From positions 186,001-250,000 of the forward strand of contig PGZF01000003.1 of assembly GCA_002840125.1 (NCBI GenBank): a stretch of 64,000 nucleotides of DNA. The letters are read 5' to 3'. The stretch's first letter is position 1. Each line of letters starts with the position of its first letter. Positions 28,459 to 36,669 of this stretch are shown here, piece by piece. This DNA is from Gammaproteobacteria bacterium HGW-Gammaproteobacteria-15 (lineage in GTDB: Bacteria > Pseudomonadota > Gammaproteobacteria > Enterobacterales > Alteromonadaceae). The translations under genes were made by a program, and so were the position numbers. Below the pieces are notes generated by a model that saw only the letters and a program-made list of their open reading frames with translations, did not search any database and was not told the DNA's origin.

Positions 28459-30099
28459 ATGACTATTGAAATTCATGTACCGGATATTGGTGCTGATGAA
28501 GTTGAAGTAACCGAAATTCTGGTGAAGGTAGGCGACAAAGTGGCTGCCGACCAATCATTGCTCAGCGTTGAAGGTGACAAGGCTTCTATGGAAGTACCGG
28601 CCAATGACGCCGGTGTAGTAAAAGAAATTAAAGTAAAAGTGGGCGATAAGGTAAAAACCGGCAGCCTGATTATGACCTTTGAAGGTGAGAGCGCTGCCAA
28701 AGCAGATGCCGCACCGGCGAAGGAAGAAGCTAAAGCAGAGTCAAAAGCTGACAGTAAAGCCGAAGCCAAAACCGACAGCAAAGCCACCGCTAGCGTACAA
28801 GACGTAAAAGTACCGGATATTGGCGGCGACGCGGTTGAAGTTACCGAAATTATGGTAAAAGTTGGCGACACGGTAAGCGAAGACCAGTCTTTGCTTAGCG
28901 TGGAAGGCGACAAAGCCAGTATGGAAGTACCGGCGCCGTTTGCTGGTAAGGTTAAAGAAATTAAAATCAGCGTGGGCGATAAGGTATCTACCGGCAGCCT
29001 GATTATGCTGTTTGAAACCACAGGTTCAGCCGTTGCTGCACCGGCAGAAGCTGAAGCGCCAAAAGCAGAAAGCAAAGCCGAAACAAAAGCTGAAACGAAA
29101 ACCGAAGCTCCGGCAGCGAAAGCTGAAGCAGCGCCTGCGTCAAATGACGGCTTTGTTGAAAACAGCGCCTATGCCCATGCGTCACCGGTTATCCGCCGTT
29201 TAGCGCGTGAATTTGGCATTAACCTGGCTAAGGTTAAAGGCACTGGCCGTAAAGACCGCGTAGTAAAAGAAGACGTGCAAAACTACGTGAAGCAGCTGGT
29301 AAAACAGGCTGAAAGTGGTGCGTCGTCAGGCTCTGGCTCAGGCAACAGCATGGGCTTTGACTTAATCGCCTGGCCAAAAGTTGATTTTGCCAAGTTTGGC
29401 GAAGTTGAAACCAAGCCGCTGTCGCGTATTCAGAAGTTATCCGGCAATAATTTACATCGTAACTGGGTGCGTATTCCACATGTTACCCAGTTCGATGAAG
29501 CCGATATCACCGGCCTGGAAGACTTCCGCAAAGAGCAAAATGCACTTGCCGAGAAGAAAAAGCTTGGCGTTAAGTACACCCCGCTGGTGTTTATTATGAA
29601 AGCGGTGGCTAAGGCGCTGGAAGAATTCCCAACCTTCTGCAGCTCGTTGTCAGAAGATGGCCAAAGCCTGGTGCTGAAAAAATATGTGCATTTGGGTATC
29701 GCGGTAGACACGCCAAATGGCCTGGTTGTACCGGTAGTAAAAGATGTAAACAAAAAAGGCATTATCGAGCTGTCGCGCGAGTTGCAGGACATTTCGGTAA
29801 AAGCGCGCGAAGGTAAGTTAACCTCTGCTGATATGCAGGGCGGCTGCTTTACCATATCAAGTTTAGGTGGCATTGGCGGTACGGCGTTTACGCCTATTGT
29901 AAATGCGCCAGAAGTCGCCATATTAGGGGTGTCGAAATCAGACATTAAGCCGAAATGGAACGGTAAAGAGTTTGAACCTAAGCTGATGTTGCCGCTAAGT
30001 ATGTCTTATGACCACCGCGTTATCGACGGCGCCCTGGCAGCACGCTTTACCGCAACGCTGGCCAGCTATCTGGCCGATATTCGCCAGATCATTATGTAA
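28459..30099 (+). CDS. aceF: Pyruvate dehydrogenase E2 (dihydrolipoyl acetyltransferase)
   Basis: Core acetyltransferase of the complex. 546 residues with two lipoyl domains rather than the three of E. coli; lipoyl-lysines are K41 and K152 in the repeated [12 protein letters not shown] motif. Long Ala/Lys/Glu linkers separate them from the peripheral-subunit-binding domain ([16 protein letters not shown]). The catalytic domain ends with [15 protein letters not shown], carrying the active His and Asp. A lipoyl number of two is common in this part of the Gammaproteobacteria. Confidence 0.97.
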   Translation: MTIEIHVPDIGADEVEVTEILVKVGDKVAADQSLLSVEGDKASMEVPANDAGVVKEIKVKVGDKVKTGSLIMTFEGESAAKADAAPAKEEAKAESKADSKAEAKTDSKATASVQDVKVPDIGGDAVEVTEIMVKVGDTVSEDQSLLSVEGDKASMEVPAPFAGKVKEIKISVGDKVSTGSLIMLFETTGSAVAAPAEAEAPKAESKAETKAETKTEAPAAKAEAAPASNDGFVENSAYAHASPVIRRLAREFGINLAKVKGTGRKDRVVKEDVQNYVKQLVKQAESGASSGSGSGNSMGFDLIAWPKVDFAKFGEVETKPLSRIQKLSGNNLHRNWVRIPHVTQFDEADITGLEDFRKEQNALAEKKKLGVKYTPLVFIMKAVAKALEEFPTFCSSLSEDGQSLVLKKYVHLGIAVDTPNGLVVPVVKDVNKKGIIELSRELQDISVKAREGKLTSADMQGGCFTISSLGGIGGTAFTPIVNAPEVAILGVSKSDIKPKWNGKEFEPKLMLPLSMSYDHRVIDGALAARFTATLASYLADIRQIIM

Positions 30100-30122
30100 C
30101 GTTTAGCTAAGAGCGAATTTTG

Positions 30123-30149
30123 TGTCCCGTACTGAAAAGTTACGGGACA
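30123..30149 (+). other. Perfect hairpin in the aceF-lpdA gap
   Basis: TGTCCCGTA and TACGGGACA form a perfect 9-bp stem with a 9-nt loop, 24 bp after the aceF stop and 101 bp before lpdA. No U-tract follows. It may be a processing or stabilising element that sets the E3 level relative to E1/E2, or a regulator site. Confidence 0.6.
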
Positions 30150-30249
30150 TCGCTCAGGCAGGATGTTAAAATTCTGCCACTTTTTCGCCTGACAGCCGTG
30201 CCCTACATGCTGTTGTCAGTACACTGAACTGATAAAGAAAGGTAATACG

Positions 30250-31662
30250 ATGAGCAACGATATCAAAACTCAGGTAGTAGTTGTGGGCGCAGGCCCTGGT
30301 GGTTATTCTGCAGCATTTCGTGCCGCAGACTTAGGTTTAGAAGTTACCCTGGTTGAAGCGCGCAGCACTTTAGGCGGCGTGTGTTTAAACGTAGGTTGTA
30401 TCCCATCTAAAGCCTTATTACACGTTGCTAAGGTGATTGACGATGCCCGCGATATGGCATCACATGGCGTTACCTTTGGTGAGCCAAAAATTGATTTAGA
30501 TAAAGTTCGTAGCTGGAAAGACAAAGTCGTCGGTCAGCTGACTAACGGCCTGGCCGGTATGTCGAAAATGCGTAAAGTTAAGGTTGTTACCGGTTACGGT
30601 AAATTTACCGGCGCGAACACCTTACAGGTTGGCGACACTAAAATTACCTTTGAACACGCTATTATTGCGGCAGGTTCAGAGCCGGTATCACTGCCGTTTA
30701 TTCCAAAAGATGACGACCGTATTATCGATTCTACCGGCGCGCTGGAATTAAAAGATATTCCGGGCGAAATGCTGGTATTAGGTGGCGGTATTATCGGCCT
30801 GGAAATGGGCACTGTATACCGTGCGCTGGGTTCTAAAGTATCAGTAGTAGAATTTGCTGATCAGTTAGTACCGGCAGCCGATGCCGACATCGTAAAAGCC
30901 TACACCAAGTACAACAAAGACAACTACAACATTATGTTGTCTACCAAAGTTGTTGGCGTAGAAGCGAAAAAAGACGGCCTGTACGTTACTTTTGAAGGCA
31001 AAAACGCACCTGAGAAAGCCGTACGTTACGACAAAATTCTGGTTGCAGTTGGCCGTAAGCCAAACGGCGCGCTGTTAGATGCTGCCAAAGCCGGTGTAAA
31101 CGTAGACGAGCGCGGCTTTATCAATGTAGATAAGCAACTGCGTACCAACGTTGGCCATATTTATGCTATCGGTGATGTTATCGGCCAGCCAATGTTAGCG
31201 CACAAAGCCGTACACGAAGGCCACGTAGCGGCTGAAGTGATTGCCGGCCAGAAGCACTACTTCGACCCGCGCTGCATTCCATCAGTAGCCTACACCGACC
31301 CGGAAATGGCCTGGACAGGCGTTACCGAGAAAGAAGCTAAAGAGCAGGGCTTAAAAATTGAAACCGCTACCTTCCCATGGGCAGCATCAGGCCGTGCTAT
31401 CGCTTCAGCGCGTACTGAAGGCTTCACTAAGCTGATTTTCGATAAAGAAACGCACCGTATTCTGGGTGGCGCTATTGTTGGTATTAACGCCGGTGAAATG
31501 CTGGGCGAAATCTGCTTAGCAGTAGAAATGGGTGCCGACGCAGAAGATATCGCGTTAACCATCCACGCTCACCCAACGCTGAACGAGTCTATCGGCTTAG
31601 CCGCCGAGATTTACGAAGGCTCAATCACCGACCTGCCAAACCCGAAAGCGAAGAAAAAGTAA
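30250..31662 (+). CDS. lpdA: Dihydrolipoyl dehydrogenase (E3)
   Basis: FAD-dependent E3 that reoxidises dihydrolipoyl groups for pyruvate and 2-oxoglutarate dehydrogenases and the glycine cleavage system. 470 residues. The FAD-binding GAGPGGY is at the N-terminus, the redox-active disulfide is C45/C50 (GGVCLNVGC), the NAD-binding fold has VLGGGIIGLEMG, and the C-terminal His-Glu dyad is in [11 protein letters not shown]. The last 150-odd bases are duplicated 1 kb downstream, after yafO. The gene itself is complete. Confidence 0.98.
   Translation: MSNDIKTQVVVVGAGPGGYSAAFRAADLGLEVTLVEARSTLGGVCLNVGCIPSKALLHVAKVIDDARDMASHGVTFGEPKIDLDKVRSWKDKVVGQLTNGLAGMSKMRKVKVVTGYGKFTGANTLQVGDTKITFEHAIIAAGSEPVSLPFIPKDDDRIIDSTGALELKDIPGEMLVLGGGIIGLEMGTVYRALGSKVSVVEFADQLVPAADADIVKAYTKYNKDNYNIMLSTKVVGVEAKKDGLYVTFEGKNAPEKAVRYDKILVAVGRKPNGALLDAAKAGVNVDERGFINVDKQLRTNVGHIYAIGDVIGQPMLAHKAVHEGHVAAEVIAGQKHYFDPRCIPSVAYTDPEMAWTGVTEKEAKEQGLKIETATFPWAASGRAIASARTEGFTKLIFDKETHRILGGAIVGINAGEMLGEICLAVEMGADAEDIALTIHAHPTLNESIGLAAEIYEGSITDLPNPKAKKK
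31486..31641 (+). repeat. Proximal copy of lpdA 3'-end direct repeat
   Basis: 156 nt inside the lpdA coding region that recur at 32512-32667 with about 8 differences by hand alignment (near 95% identity). Six of the eight differences are at synonymous third positions. The two copies bracket the yafN-yafO module and the lpdA terminator. Confidence 0.92.
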
Positions 31663-31686
31663 TTTTTCTAAGTTGAGTGTTGAGAC

Positions 31687-31712
31687 AAAGGCCGCGAATG
31701 CGGCCTTTGTTG
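31687..31712 (+). terminator. Terminator after lpdA
   Basis: AAAGGCCGC-GAAT-GCGGCCTTT, a perfect 9-bp stem with a T-rich 3' side (TTTGTTGTTT). It ends the pyruvate dehydrogenase transcript 25 bp after lpdA. Confidence 0.88.
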
Positions 31713-31769
31713 TTTAAGTCAGCTTGTAATCTGCCTGCCTAAGTACCATACTACGCCTGTGCTTAATTA

Positions 31770-31787
31770 TGTACATGACAATGTACT
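31770..31787. promoter_or_regulatory. YefM/Phd-type operator before yafN
   Basis: TGTACA followed closely by TGTACT inside the inverted repeat GTACAT-GACA-ATGTAC (31771-31786), 13 bp before the yafN start. TGTACA hexamers are the core bound by E. coli YefM, an antitoxin of the same fold, so this is the likely autoregulatory operator. Confidence 0.65.
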
Positions 31788-31799
31788 TTGAGGTGTTGC

Positions 31800-32093
31800 A
31801 TGGCGTCACATGCTATTTTGGCGGAAAAAGCTGTTTCGGTATCGGAGGCCCGTAAAAACTTAAGCCAGTACTTTACGGATGAGCCGGTTGCAGTGTTGTC
31901 GAACAACAAGCCTGCCGGCTATATGTTAAGTGCTGAGCTGTATGAAAAAATGCTGCGTATTATTGAAGCGTCTGGCGCGGTAGAGCAGGGGCTGTTTCGC
32001 CCGGCAGCAGCCAGGCTAAAAGAAATAAGCCGGGTCAGTGAAGAGCTGTTGTTGAACGCTGATACCACTAAGTTGAGTGAATTTAGCGAGTGA
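31800..32093 (+). CDS. yafN: YafN-like antitoxin (Phd/YefM family)
   Basis: 97 residues from ATG 31800 with GAGG 6 bp upstream. The N-terminal half is a Phd/YefM fold (AVSVSEARKNLSQYF, then PVAVLSNNKPAGYMLSAELYEKML), which binds DNA. The C-terminal half is the toxin-neutralising tail. It is followed by yafO with a TGATG overlap, and the TGTACA operator lies just upstream. The module is placed between two copies of the lpdA 3' end. Confidence 0.82.
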   Translation: MASHAILAEKAVSVSEARKNLSQYFTDEPVAVLSNNKPAGYMLSAELYEKMLRIIEASGAVEQGLFRPAAARLKEISRVSEELLLNADTTKLSEFSE

Positions 32094-32485
32094 TGCGGGT
32101 ATTTACCAGTAAGGTATTAAACGAAGCGCTAACGGCAGAAGAGCGAAAAGCATTAGTTGCTGATTTTAAGCAGTACAAGGCGGGCAAGTTGCCTGCCTTG
32201 TTTGGTAAAGATGTACCGTACGATCACCCGTTTAACCTCGACATTATCAAGCAAGAGCAGGTAAGGCATATCCATCTGGCAGCAAATGGCACCGGTTTTC
32301 CGCTATTGCTTACACAGGCGAAGCGAACCAGTGATACACATTTGGTCTACTGTCGCGGCTTTAGCAATGAGAACTGCTATTTACTCATGGCCATCCTGCG
32401 GCCCAACGCGCATGATTTGGCTAAATCTAACCAATTGATGTATCAGCTCGGCTTGATGGCGCAGGCATTTCGGCAGCAGTTTTAA
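32093..32485 (+). CDS. yafO: YafO-like mRNA interferase toxin
   Basis: 130 residues from ATG 32093, overlapping the antitoxin stop by one base (a GTG at 32090 is an alternative). It resembles YafO, a ribosome-dependent endoribonuclease in E. coli: [44 protein letters not shown], written here only to name the region, is the conserved N-terminal half, and [18 protein letters not shown] and YLLMAIL follow. Intact and presumably active. Confidence 0.82.
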   Translation: MRVFTSKVLNEALTAEERKALVADFKQYKAGKLPALFGKDVPYDHPFNLDIIKQEQVRHIHLAANGTGFPLLLTQAKRTSDTHLVYCRGFSNENCYLLMAILRPNAHDLAKSNQLMYQLGLMAQAFRQQF

Positions 32486-32511
32486 GGCGCGATCCTTGTG
32501 CCTTGCCGATC

Positions 32512-32679
32512 AACGCCAGTGAAATGCTGGGTGAAATCTGCTTAGTAGTGGAGATGGGTGCCGACGCTGAAGATATCGCATTAACCATCCACGCTCACCC
32601 AACGCTGAACGAGTCTATCGGTTTAGCCGCCGAGATTTACGAAGGCTCAATCACCGACCTGCCAAACTCTAAAACTTAG
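32512..32679 (+). pseudogene. Remnant of lpdA 3' end (distal repeat copy)
   Basis: An lpdA-like coding tail of 52 codons in good agreement with the intact gene, then a different terminus (Ser-Lys-Thr-stop instead of Pro-Lys-Ala-Lys-Lys-Lys-stop). It has no start. Weak similarity may extend left to the yafO stop (GGCGCGATC at 32486-32494 resembles GGCGCTATT in lpdA), with about 8 extra bases breaking the frame. The AT-rich ATPase/TOPRIM region begins right after it. I read it as the scar of recombination at the lpdA 3' end. Confidence 0.88.
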
Positions 32680-32706
32680 AAAATATAATATCTACTTTTT
32701 CGTTAG

Positions 32707-33786
32707 CTATACTCTGAGAGGTGGAAGCGCAACGAACCAGTTTATTAAAGCAACGCCAAGACTATTCCATGCATTTTTTACAGATGTTGGGGTAATAGAA
32801 TCAATTCTCAGATCACTATGAAGCTCTTTAGCGAAGTCGTCTTTAACATGATAAACCAATGCTCCAACACCGGGAATAAGCGCATCTTTAGAACTTTTTT
32901 CTCCGCTAAATAATGGAGCATGAGGACATTTGTCGAGGGTGTTGTGAAATATCGCGTAATAATCTCTCCAGAACTCAGATTTAGTATTTCTGGCAATAAA
33001 TATATCATGATATGAATGTGACTTTTTGAAGTCGTAGTAAAGATAATGCTGGTCATTCACGGCAGATATCATCTCCAGAAATCTAATCGTTAGAGCCTGA
33101 TCTTGCTTAGCTTTAGAATTTAAGACATTTAAAGGTAAAAGATTTTCTATCTCATGGCAGTCCAAAATCAATAAATTAGATTGACGATTTATTTTTTGAA
33201 AGAAGGTTTTTGCTTTACGAGCGGTACCACCTATACTATCGGTTGGTGTTTTCTTATCGCTGTCACAAATGCAATACACATGCTCATTAGTTAAATACTC
33301 TTCCGCGCATCTTAGATGGGTGGTATCGCCACCTCCATGTACCGTTTTGAATGAAACATTTATCTGCCGATTGTTAGAAGTACTGTAAGATTTTATTATT
33401 TGTTGATAAAGGTGTTTTTCAGAGGCATCTTCTAATACTAAGCAAGGTTTAGCCAAATACCTAATAATAATGTCCTGATCATCGTGAATTATATCAATTT
33501 CAAATCCTAAATTTTTCTTACTTTTTGTAAATGAGAGATGAGCCCCTTTCTCGAAGTAATCATTGAAGTAAATAGATTTTCTCGCAGTTCTAATAATAAT
33601 CTTTCTTGAATGTTCTAGCAAGTCATTGCAGGCTTCAATTTTAGGAATAATACTAGAATCAATTAAAAATAAATGGTTAGAATCTTCGATTGCGATAGTC
33701 AATCTATTCAGAAATAGCTGTGTTTTCTCAGTGTCTGACTGAGTACGAGTATCTGCGAAAACTGATGGGTCTATTATTATTATCAT
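32707..33786 (-). CDS. Putative TOPRIM-domain effector nuclease
   Basis: 359 residues. A TOPRIM-like core is visible at about 113-220: strand with conserved Glu (CLVLEDASEKHLYQ, E119), GGGD at 141-144, the DxD motif D175-S-D177 (YCICDSDKKT), and a CHEIENLLP segment at 210-218 like that of DUF4435/OLD-type TOPRIM proteins. The N-terminal 100 residues begin with a hydrophobic strand ending in Asp (IIIIDPSVFAD), reminiscent of a PIN-type fold; I cannot confirm it. The gene starts 2 bp after the stop of the ATPase gene, so they are one operon. The ATPase/TOPRIM pairing recalls PARIS (AriA-AriB) and OLD systems, where TOPRIM is the effector. Low GC marks it as acquired. Confidence 0.65.
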   Translation of the reverse strand: MIIIIDPSVFADTRTQSDTEKTQLFLNRLTIAIEDSNHLFLIDSSIIPKIEACNDLLEHSRKIIIRTARKSIYFNDYFEKGAHLSFTKSKKNLGFEIDIIHDDQDIIIRYLAKPCLVLEDASEKHLYQQIIKSYSTSNNRQINVSFKTVHGGGDTTHLRCAEEYLTNEHVYCICDSDKKTPTDSIGGTARKAKTFFQKINRQSNLLILDCHEIENLLPLNVLNSKAKQDQALTIRFLEMISAVNDQHYLYYDFKKSHSYHDIFIARNTKSEFWRDYYAIFHNTLDKCPHAPLFSGEKSSKDALIPGVGALVYHVKDDFAKELHSDLRIDSITPTSVKNAWNSLGVALINWFVALPPLRV

Positions 33787-33788
33787 TT

Positions 33789-35360
33789 TTAGTAGTCAAA
33801 AAAACCTAATGGCCAATCGGATAATCTTCCTGACTCATTGAATTTTGAAGTTGTAATTTTAGTCTTCCTATCTTTTCTGTCTTGCTCAAAACAAGATATT
33901 GCAACATCGGTTCGTTCAATATCGTTATTTAAAATTAACTCTCCGAGCTTCGAAACAATAGCTTCGCTGTGAGTCTCCAAGATTATTTTAATGTTGATGT
34001 TATTTTCTTCTGCGAGCTTAATTGATTTAGTAAAAACTCTAGCTAATTTTGCCTGCATTTTTGGGTGTAAATGGAGTTCTGGCTGCTCTATTGCAAATAT
34101 GAAACTAAGATTTTTCTTTCTTTTTTTACTATTTTCGTATCCTGATGATATTGACCATAACTGTATTATTATCGGAAGGACTTGTGAATATCCAAAACCC
34201 ATATCTGATATATTTGAACTAAGTTCATTTTGGCTATCGACTATAGAAATTGATGTGTGGCCAAAGGAAGTGTTTTCTTTTATATGAAACCCAAATTCCT
34301 CCTTCGTCCAGTTATTAAGCTTTTCTCTCCAGTTACCAGATATATTAGAAATAAACATTGCAATATTCTCTCCCTCATGGTCAAGTTCATCAATACTTAT
34401 ATCCTGATATCTGTAATACCGCTGTGTAGATGTTCTGAGTGGTGCTATGTAGCGAACACCTAGAAGATGATCTGTCATTAATCCGTTAATCTTGGAACTA
34501 TTCTCTATAATGAAGTAAAGATCAATTAAGCCTGCAATGAATATAAAGTCATCATGACTGTCCTGCCAACTAGTTAAAGTTTTTCTCCACTTGTTTGTTC
34601 GAAATCCGAAGCGCATTGTTTTAATTTTTTCCTCAGAATCCAATATGGATCTGGTTAATCTTATAAATAAACCATTGGCTTTGTCTGAACTTGTACTTCC
34701 AGAATGTTTTAATAGTAATTCTTTTATCTGGTCTCTTAGTGCAGTACTAATTTGTCTGCTTTTATGTTCCAAGGACGCTGGGGTGTCGGCGCTTAACACT
34801 GGGACAAGAGTATCTGTATCAGTAAGCTGATATTTAAGTTCATGTTTCTCTAACGGCCATGAGAATACGTTCGAGTTTACATCTGTAATAATCCCATCTT
34901 TATTAAAATCGAAAGTTATTTGCAATTTATTAATCATGCAAATAAATCTTGAAGTATAACAACCTTGGGTTTTAGGAATCTCTGATAAATGTATCGATAG
35001 GTATACAGGTTTTTTATTTGACTCGTGCCCCATATTTAAATTGAACGAAAACTTAATATTGCCTATTGGAGTAAGGTTTTTATCAAATAATTCTAAAAGT
35101 GGATTACGTAATCCAGTTTTATTATTTGAAGGAGGTGCTTTATATATACTGGTTCCGAATGAATCGAAATCTATATAGTTTCCTGACCATAAAATTGGGC
35201 CCCTGGTTTTTCTCTCAACACTCTGACGCAAAAGTGGAAATACGCGTAGAAAAGTACTTTTACCAGAGCTATTTGTACCGACAAGGACATTTAGCTTCTT
35301 TAAAGGAAAATCACCAGTGTCTACAAGTGATCTTAATCCTTCAATTCTAATAGTATCCAC
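33789..35360 (-). CDS. AAA15/OLD-type ATPase of a candidate defence pair
   Basis: ABC/SMC-like ATPase. I favour a GTG start at 35360, preceded by GGAG at 5-bp spacing, giving 523 residues and the usual IRIEGLRSL opening. A TTG at 35498 would add 46 residues with no recognisable domain. Walker A GTNSSGKST is at about 28-36. The signature-like SDMGFGYSQVLPIIIQLW precedes Walker B AIEQPELHLHP (about 423), then the ETHSEAIVSKL switch. The C-terminal LSDWPLGFFD is typical of DUF3696-type ATPases. Downstream TOPRIM partner in the same operon. The pair is AT-rich, unlike flanking genes. Likely anti-phage, by analogy with PARIS, Septu and OLD; not demonstrated here. Confidence 0.75.
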   Translation of the reverse strand: MDTIRIEGLRSLVDTGDFPLKKLNVLVGTNSSGKSTFLRVFPLLRQSVERKTRGPILWSGNYIDFDSFGTSIYKAPPSNNKTGLRNPLLELFDKNLTPIGNIKFSFNLNMGHESNKKPVYLSIHLSEIPKTQGCYTSRFICMINKLQITFDFNKDGIITDVNSNVFSWPLEKHELKYQLTDTDTLVPVLSADTPASLEHKSRQISTALRDQIKELLLKHSGSTSSDKANGLFIRLTRSILDSEEKIKTMRFGFRTNKWRKTLTSWQDSHDDFIFIAGLIDLYFIIENSSKINGLMTDHLLGVRYIAPLRTSTQRYYRYQDISIDELDHEGENIAMFISNISGNWREKLNNWTKEEFGFHIKENTSFGHTSISIVDSQNELSSNISDMGFGYSQVLPIIIQLWSISSGYENSKKRKKNLSFIFAIEQPELHLHPKMQAKLARVFTKSIKLAEENNINIKIILETHSEAIVSKLGELILNNDIERTDVAISCFEQDRKDRKTKITTSKFNESGRLSDWPLGFFDY

Positions 35361-35686
35361 AAGTTCTCCGTTCACTTTGTTAGAGCCAGCTGCAATTTTA
35401 TAATCAGAAATGTGTTCTAAACTTTGCGCCGCTAATGTCAATAGATTTGCTACAAAACTTACCTGAAAACTATATGTGGTCAAGATTATTTTTTGCAAAA
35501 ATCAGTTATTTACTTATTTGAGTCGGTTAGCTTTGAGGAAGAGCGTAAGTGATGCTTACAGGATCCCTACGAATTCATTCCTCGGAACTACGTGGTATGG
35601 ATTTGAAAATTGAATTTACACGTATGATTCTTGCTGCTGCCGCCTTACCCTGCTAGCATCACCATTCCATATATCAGGGACGACTT

Positions 35687-35854
35687 ATGCGCTGGTGGCT
35701 GTTTACCTTATCATTGCTATTGCTTAGCTCGCCGCTGGCTTATGGCCAACAGCAATACTCCGAAGCTACCTGTATTTTGCTGCAGCAGCAAATAGAGCGC
35801 TTTAGTGTGCAGCCGCAAAGCCGTAACTACTTAGATAGCAAACGCGAATATTAG
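35687..35854 (+). pseudogene. Truncated copy of small secreted-protein gene
   Basis: A 55-codon frame with a signal peptide (MRWWLFTLSLLLLSSPLAYG). It is a relative of the intact gene at 37481: both share the QQYSEAT/KQYTEGS, LLLQ, QPxSxNY pattern. About 42 bp upstream are also nearly identical (CCTGCTAGCATCA ... TCAGGGACG before ATG). Here the protein stops at SKREY after one third of the length of the intact copy (110 residues). Probably a duplicated, decayed paralogue. Confidence 0.6.
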
Positions 35855-35860
35855 GGCAGA

Positions 35861-35897
35861 TAAAAATTAAATCGGCTGTATGCCTTACTGCAGCCGT
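35861..35897 (-). terminator. Terminator on the minus strand
   Basis: Read on the minus strand: CGGCTG, 12-nt loop, CAGCCG, then ATTTAATTTTTA. It lies just after the small frameshifted gene on that strand. Confidence 0.55.
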
Positions 35898-35905
35898 GGG
35901 ACTAT

Positions 35906-36176
35906 TTACTTGGAATCGACAGACTTAAGGTGTTTACGCCGTTCTTGCTTCTGCGCTTGCTCCATCGATTCTTCTTCCTCGGCCAATTCTTCGTCAGACA
36001 TCAGCAAGCGGTCATAACTACGCAGCCAACAAGCCGCGTTCATCATCACCCAAACTGTATTCATCCGTTAAATACTTAGCTGCGTCCTCTTTGGTGCGTT
36101 TAAGTCGCCAGGCATCAAATTCCGGCATGCCCGGAGTGGGGTTGTGAGTTCTTGTCATAAAGAGCTTGTTGCGCAT
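35906..36176 (-). pseudogene. Small hypothetical gene, apparently frameshifted
   Basis: From ATG 36176 the frame runs 52 codons (MRNKLFMTRTHNPTPG ... DDERGLLAA) to a TAG at 36018. Another frame then carries on through WLRSYDRLLMSDEELAEEEE to a TAA at 35906. Joined, the two look like one charged protein of about 90 residues with a coiled, acidic C-terminus, broken by a one-base shift around 36020-36030. Alternatively two small genes overlap: the second has its own ATG at 36046. No function recognised. Confidence 0.45.
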
Positions 36177-36186
36177 GTGTTATCGC

Positions 36187-36669
36187 TCAAGCAATAGTGG
36201 CATAAGTTAACAGCAGCGCTGCTATTAAAACTACCGCCAGCCGGAATTTACTAAATGCCTTACCAACGAAAAACATCGGGTAGTAAATAGCTGCAACCGG
36301 TATTGCCAGATACACCAGTAAAATAAGTGGTGAGCTACCAAGTTCATTGCCCGGCTGTTTGGCAATATGGTAGCTGTAGCCATACAGTAATATTACCTGC
36401 AGCAGACCAGCCAACATATAGCTTTTGCTGTGGCTAACCTTACTAAAGGCGCTTATTACTGTTGCCAGCAGGGCCGGAACAAGGCACCAGACGCTAAGAA
36501 AACCAGCCACTAAATACCAATCGTCGCTGGCCAGTGGGTAGCTGATGTCCTGACTTAAGCCGCGCAGTATGGCGACAAGCGCAACGATGACAAACAGCAG
36601 TGCAGTTGTTGAAACAGCGCGTGCCAGTGTGTCAGGAATTAACGATAAGCCGGATTTTGCACTGTGCAT
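36187..36669 (-). CDS. Multi-span membrane protein, possible immunity partner
   Basis: 160 residues with about five hydrophobic helices (near 18-36, 50-70, 80-98, 112-128 and 140-158). No family recognised. It starts inside the 3' end of the preceding papain-like gene (31-bp overlap), so the two are coupled. The same plan, a toxin-like protein followed by an overlapping multi-span membrane protein, occurs twice elsewhere in this window. Its role is inferred from that context. Confidence 0.55.
   Translation of the reverse strand: MHSAKSGLSLIPDTLARAVSTTALLFVIVALVAILRGLSQDISYPLASDDWYLVAGFLSVWCLVPALLATVISAFSKVSHSKSYMLAGLLQVILLYGYSYHIAKQPGNELGSSPLILLVYLAIPVAAIYYPMFFVGKAFSKFRLAVVLIAALLLTYATIA

Noticed and set aside
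28473-29203. Long frames antisense to or shifted within aceF
   Set aside because: They mirror the Ala/Lys/Glu-rich lipoyl linkers and are low-complexity artefacts.
32486-32706. Insertion sequence or integron attachment site after yafO
   Set aside because: The repeat here is lpdA coding sequence, not an IS end or attC; no transposase, integrase or terminal inverted repeat was seen.
32808-33056. Extra open frame within the TOPRIM gene
   Set aside because: Shifted shadow of the AT-rich coding sequence; no start site support.
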